From: Pseudocitrobacter vendiensis
GTDB lineage: Bacteria > Pseudomonadota > Gammaproteobacteria > Enterobacterales > Enterobacteriaceae
Direction: 5' to 3'
Assembly: GCF_943590815.1 (NCBI RefSeq)
Contig: NZ_CALSBS010000010.1
Span: forward strand, 91,163-155,162
Length of the DNA: 64,000 nucleotides
Shown: piece after piece, positions 61,874-64,000 of the stretch
Layout: each line of letters starts with the position of its first letter
Numbering within the stretch: the first letter of the stretch is position 1
Translations under genes and position numbers: made by a program
The notes under the pieces: generated by a model
Database searches by the model: none
Seen by the model: only the letters and a program-made list of their open reading frames with translations
What the model was told of the DNA's origin: nothing

Positions 61874-61890
61874 AGCAACTGGCATGCCAA
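61874..61890 (-). promoter_or_regulatory. sigma-54 promoter of the urea operon
   Basis: TTGGCATGCCAGTTGCT on the minus strand fits [C/T]TGGCA[C/T]-N5-TTGC[A/T] with exact spacing. The start would be near 61862, leaving a ~27-nt leader with no room for a riboswitch. TGCACC (61953–61958) is a possible NtrC half-site. The rest of the 366-bp gap to treA is AT-rich and shows no gene. Confidence 0.82.
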
Positions 61891-62201
61891 ATAATTAATG
61901 CATTGTTTTAAAACAAATTAAATAATTTTCTTTATTGTTTATAAGAATTAGCTGCACCTTTTCAGAACATCCACGAGCGATAACTGTGCAAATATTCATC
62001 AGTAAAAATAATGACCAATACGGGCAGCGAAAAGATATTCCAATGAGCAAAGAGCTCACCTTATTAACCTGACGCAATGCGATCCGCGCTGAAAAAACCG
62101 CAATTAATCACGTAAACCGCCACGGTGAAGAGGAATTTCAACTAAGGTTTTCATCAGGTTGATTTCAGCGCTCCTGCTGTTTGTCGAAATGGAGAAAACC
62201 G

Positions 62202-63839
62202 ATGAAGAACGTTGCTGCGCATCCTGTTGCGCGCCATACCCTGACCTTAAGCGCTCTGCTGCTGGCCTTTGCCGTCCAGGCGCAGGAGGAGTACCCGGCC
62301 TCCCCTGATATTCTGCTTGGGCCGCTGTTTAATGATGTGCAAAGCGCGAAACTCTTTCCCGATCAAAAAACCTTCGCCGACGCGGTGCCTAAAAGCGACC
62401 CGTTGATGATCCTCGCGGATTACCGCATGCAGAAGAGCCAGACCAGCTTTGATCTGCGCCACTTTGTAGAGATGAACTTTGCGCTACCGCAGGCGGGCGA
62501 AACCTATGTGCCGCCCAAAGGGCAAACGCTGCGCCAGCACATTGATGGCCTTTGGCCGGTGCTGACCCGCACCAGTGAAACGGCGGAAAAGTGGAGCTCC
62601 CTGCTGCCGCTGCCAAAACCCTATGTCGTGCCCGGCGGGCGCTTTCGTGAGGTTTATTACTGGGACAGTTACTTCACCATGCTTGGCCTTGCGGAGAGCG
62701 GGCACTGGGATAAAGTGGCCGATATGGTGGCGAACTTCGCTTATGAAATCGACACCTGGGGGCATATCCCCAATGGCAACCGCAGCTACTACTTAAGCCG
62801 TTCACAACCGCCGTTTTTCTCGTTGATGGTTGAGTTACTGGCAAAACATGACAGCGACGCGCTGAAAACCTATCTGCCGCAGATGGAAAAAGAGCACGCG
62901 TACTGGATGGACGGCGCGGAAAGTCTTCAGCCTGGCGACGCCAATAAGCGGGTGGTTAAACTGCGCGACGGCACCCTGCTCAACCGCTACTGGGATGATA
63001 ACGATACACCCCGACCAGAATCGTGGCTTGATGATGTGACCACCGCGAAGAAAAACCCGAATCGACCCGCTACGGAAATCTACCGTGACCTGCGCTCCGC
63101 CGCTGCATCAGGTTGGGATTTCAGCTCACGCTGGATGGATAACCCGCAACAACTGGACACCATTCGTACCACCAGCATCGTGCCCGTCGATCTGAACGCG
63201 CTGATGTTTAAAATGGAAAAATTGATCGCTGAGGGGAGTAAAGCCGCGGGCGATACGGCGAAAAGTCAACAGTATGATACGGAAGCTAACGCACGCCAGA
63301 AGGCTATCGAAAAATATCTGTGGAACGATAGAGAGGGCTGGTACGCCGATTACGATCTGAAGTCGCACAAGGTGCGTAATCAGCTCACTGCTGCCGCCCT
63401 GTTCCCGCTGTACGTGAATGCCGCCTCACATGAGCGAGCGACGAAGATGGCAGCGGTGACGAATAGCCGGTTGTTAAAACCTGGCGGCATTACCACTACC
63501 ACCATTAACAGCGGGCAACAGTGGGATGCGCCAAACGGTTGGGCGCCATTGCAGTGGGTCGCCGTAGAAGGGTTGCAGAACTATGGTCAGGAGAAAGTGG
63601 CAATGGATGTCACCTGGCGCTTCCTGAGCAACGTTCAGCACACTTACGATAAAGAGAAAAAACTGGTGGAAAAATATGATATTACCTCCACCGGGACGGG
63701 CGGTGGTGGCGGTGAATATCCGTTGCAGGATGGCTTTGGCTGGACCAACGGCGTGACGCTGAAGATGCTGGATTTGATTTGCCCGAAAGAGAAACCATGC
63801 GATACGGTGCCGGATGCGCCGGTGCAGACGGCGAAGTAA
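62202..63839 (+). CDS. treA: periplasmic trehalase TreA
   Basis: Hydrolyses trehalose to two glucose in the periplasm under high osmolarity. It has 545 residues from the ATG at 62202 (GGAGAAAACCG precedes). The signal peptide ([17 protein letters not shown]) is cleaved before QEEYP. Glycosyl hydrolase 37 signatures [20 protein letters not shown] and [14 protein letters not shown] are intact, as is the glycine-rich lid [20 protein letters not shown]. It is about 20 residues shorter than E. coli TreA, mostly at the C-terminus. Confidence 0.97.
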   Translation: MKNVAAHPVARHTLTLSALLLAFAVQAQEEYPASPDILLGPLFNDVQSAKLFPDQKTFADAVPKSDPLMILADYRMQKSQTSFDLRHFVEMNFALPQAGETYVPPKGQTLRQHIDGLWPVLTRTSETAEKWSSLLPLPKPYVVPGGRFREVYYWDSYFTMLGLAESGHWDKVADMVANFAYEIDTWGHIPNGNRSYYLSRSQPPFFSLMVELLAKHDSDALKTYLPQMEKEHAYWMDGAESLQPGDANKRVVKLRDGTLLNRYWDDNDTPRPESWLDDVTTAKKNPNRPATEIYRDLRSAAASGWDFSSRWMDNPQQLDTIRTTSIVPVDLNALMFKMEKLIAEGSKAAGDTAKSQQYDTEANARQKAIEKYLWNDREGWYADYDLKSHKVRNQLTAAALFPLYVNAASHERATKMAAVTNSRLLKPGGITTTTINSGQQWDAPNGWAPLQWVAVEGLQNYGQEKVAMDVTWRFLSNVQHTYDKEKKLVEKYDITSTGTGGGGGEYPLQDGFGWTNGVTLKMLDLICPKEKPCDTVPDAPVQTAK

Positions 63840-63854
63840 AGCACCCTCACCCCG

Positions 63855-64000
63855 CCCTCTCCCTCAGGGAGAGGGAGAAAACCAGCGCAGATCTGCAAAA
63901 TCGGTTCGGTCGGTCCCCTCACCCTAAGAGAGAGGGAGAAAACCAGCGCAGATCTGCAAAATCGGTTCGGTTGGTCCCCTCATCCTAAGAGAGAGGGAGA
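63855..64000. repeat. palindrome and 61-bp tandem repeats after treA
   Basis: A CCCTCTCCCTCAGGGAGAGGG-type palindrome at 63855–63875 is followed by a 61-bp unit (GAGGGAGAAAACCAGCGCAG…) at 63871–63931. It is repeated with few changes at 63932–63992, and a third begins at the window edge. Same repeat family as at 14335. The array continues beyond the window. Confidence 0.85.

Overview
The window is chromosomal DNA from a member of the Enterobacteriaceae. Most proteins are near-identical in length and sequence to Escherichia coli K-12 proteins I know. The gene order purU–tRNA-Tyr–narIJHG–narK–narXL–ychO and ychN–chaC–chaB–chaA–ldr–kdsA–ychA–ychQ–prmC–prfA–hemA / lolB–ispE–prs–dauA / ychH / pth–ychF is the order around the E. 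coli 26–27 min region. The nas cluster beside nar recalls Klebsiella. The species cannot be named from sequence alone; an Enterobacter/Leclercia/Kosakonia-type organism is a guess.

Layout. 1–2.0 kb: purU, two tRNA-Tyr genes and two families of tandem repeats. 2.0–12.9 kb: respiratory nitrate reduction (narGHJI, narK, narXL). The narK–narX intergenic region looks deleted: narK has lost its start codon and both genes have lost their usual upstream region. 12.9–14.3 kb: ychO (inverse autotransporter). 14.3–25.5 kb: assimilatory nitrate/nitrite operon nasFED–(nasC+nasB fused)–nasA with its antiterminator NasR, a sigma-54 promoter and an attenuator leader. 25.5–42 kb: conserved core genes (glutathione turnover, Na+/H+ antiport, KDO synthesis, haem, translation termination, lipoprotein sorting, isoprenoids, PRPP), plus an Ldr toxin/Rdl antisense pair with a premature stop. 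42–42.7 kb: yagU. 42.8–50.2 kb: 2-methylcitrate cycle prpBCDE and its sigma-54 activator prpR. 50.2–61.8 kb: one eight-gene minus-strand operon for urea uptake and ATP-dependent urea breakdown (allophanate hydrolase, urea carboxylase, GntR regulator, urtABCDE). 62.2–63.8 kb: treA, then tandem intergenic repeats to the window end.

Theme. The accessory parts are nitrogen and carbon scavenging operons. Three of them (nasF, prpB, urea operon) carry near-consensus sigma-54 -24/-12 elements. Nitrate import, two-step reduction to ammonium, and urea hydrolysis to ammonium would all be switched on by nitrogen limitation. The prp operon is switched by PrpR with propionate-derived 2-methylcitrate. The best leads are the narK/narX junction, the NasC–NirB–NirD three-part fusion with an intact internal start, the sigma-54 urea operon without urease, and the truncated Ldr toxin.
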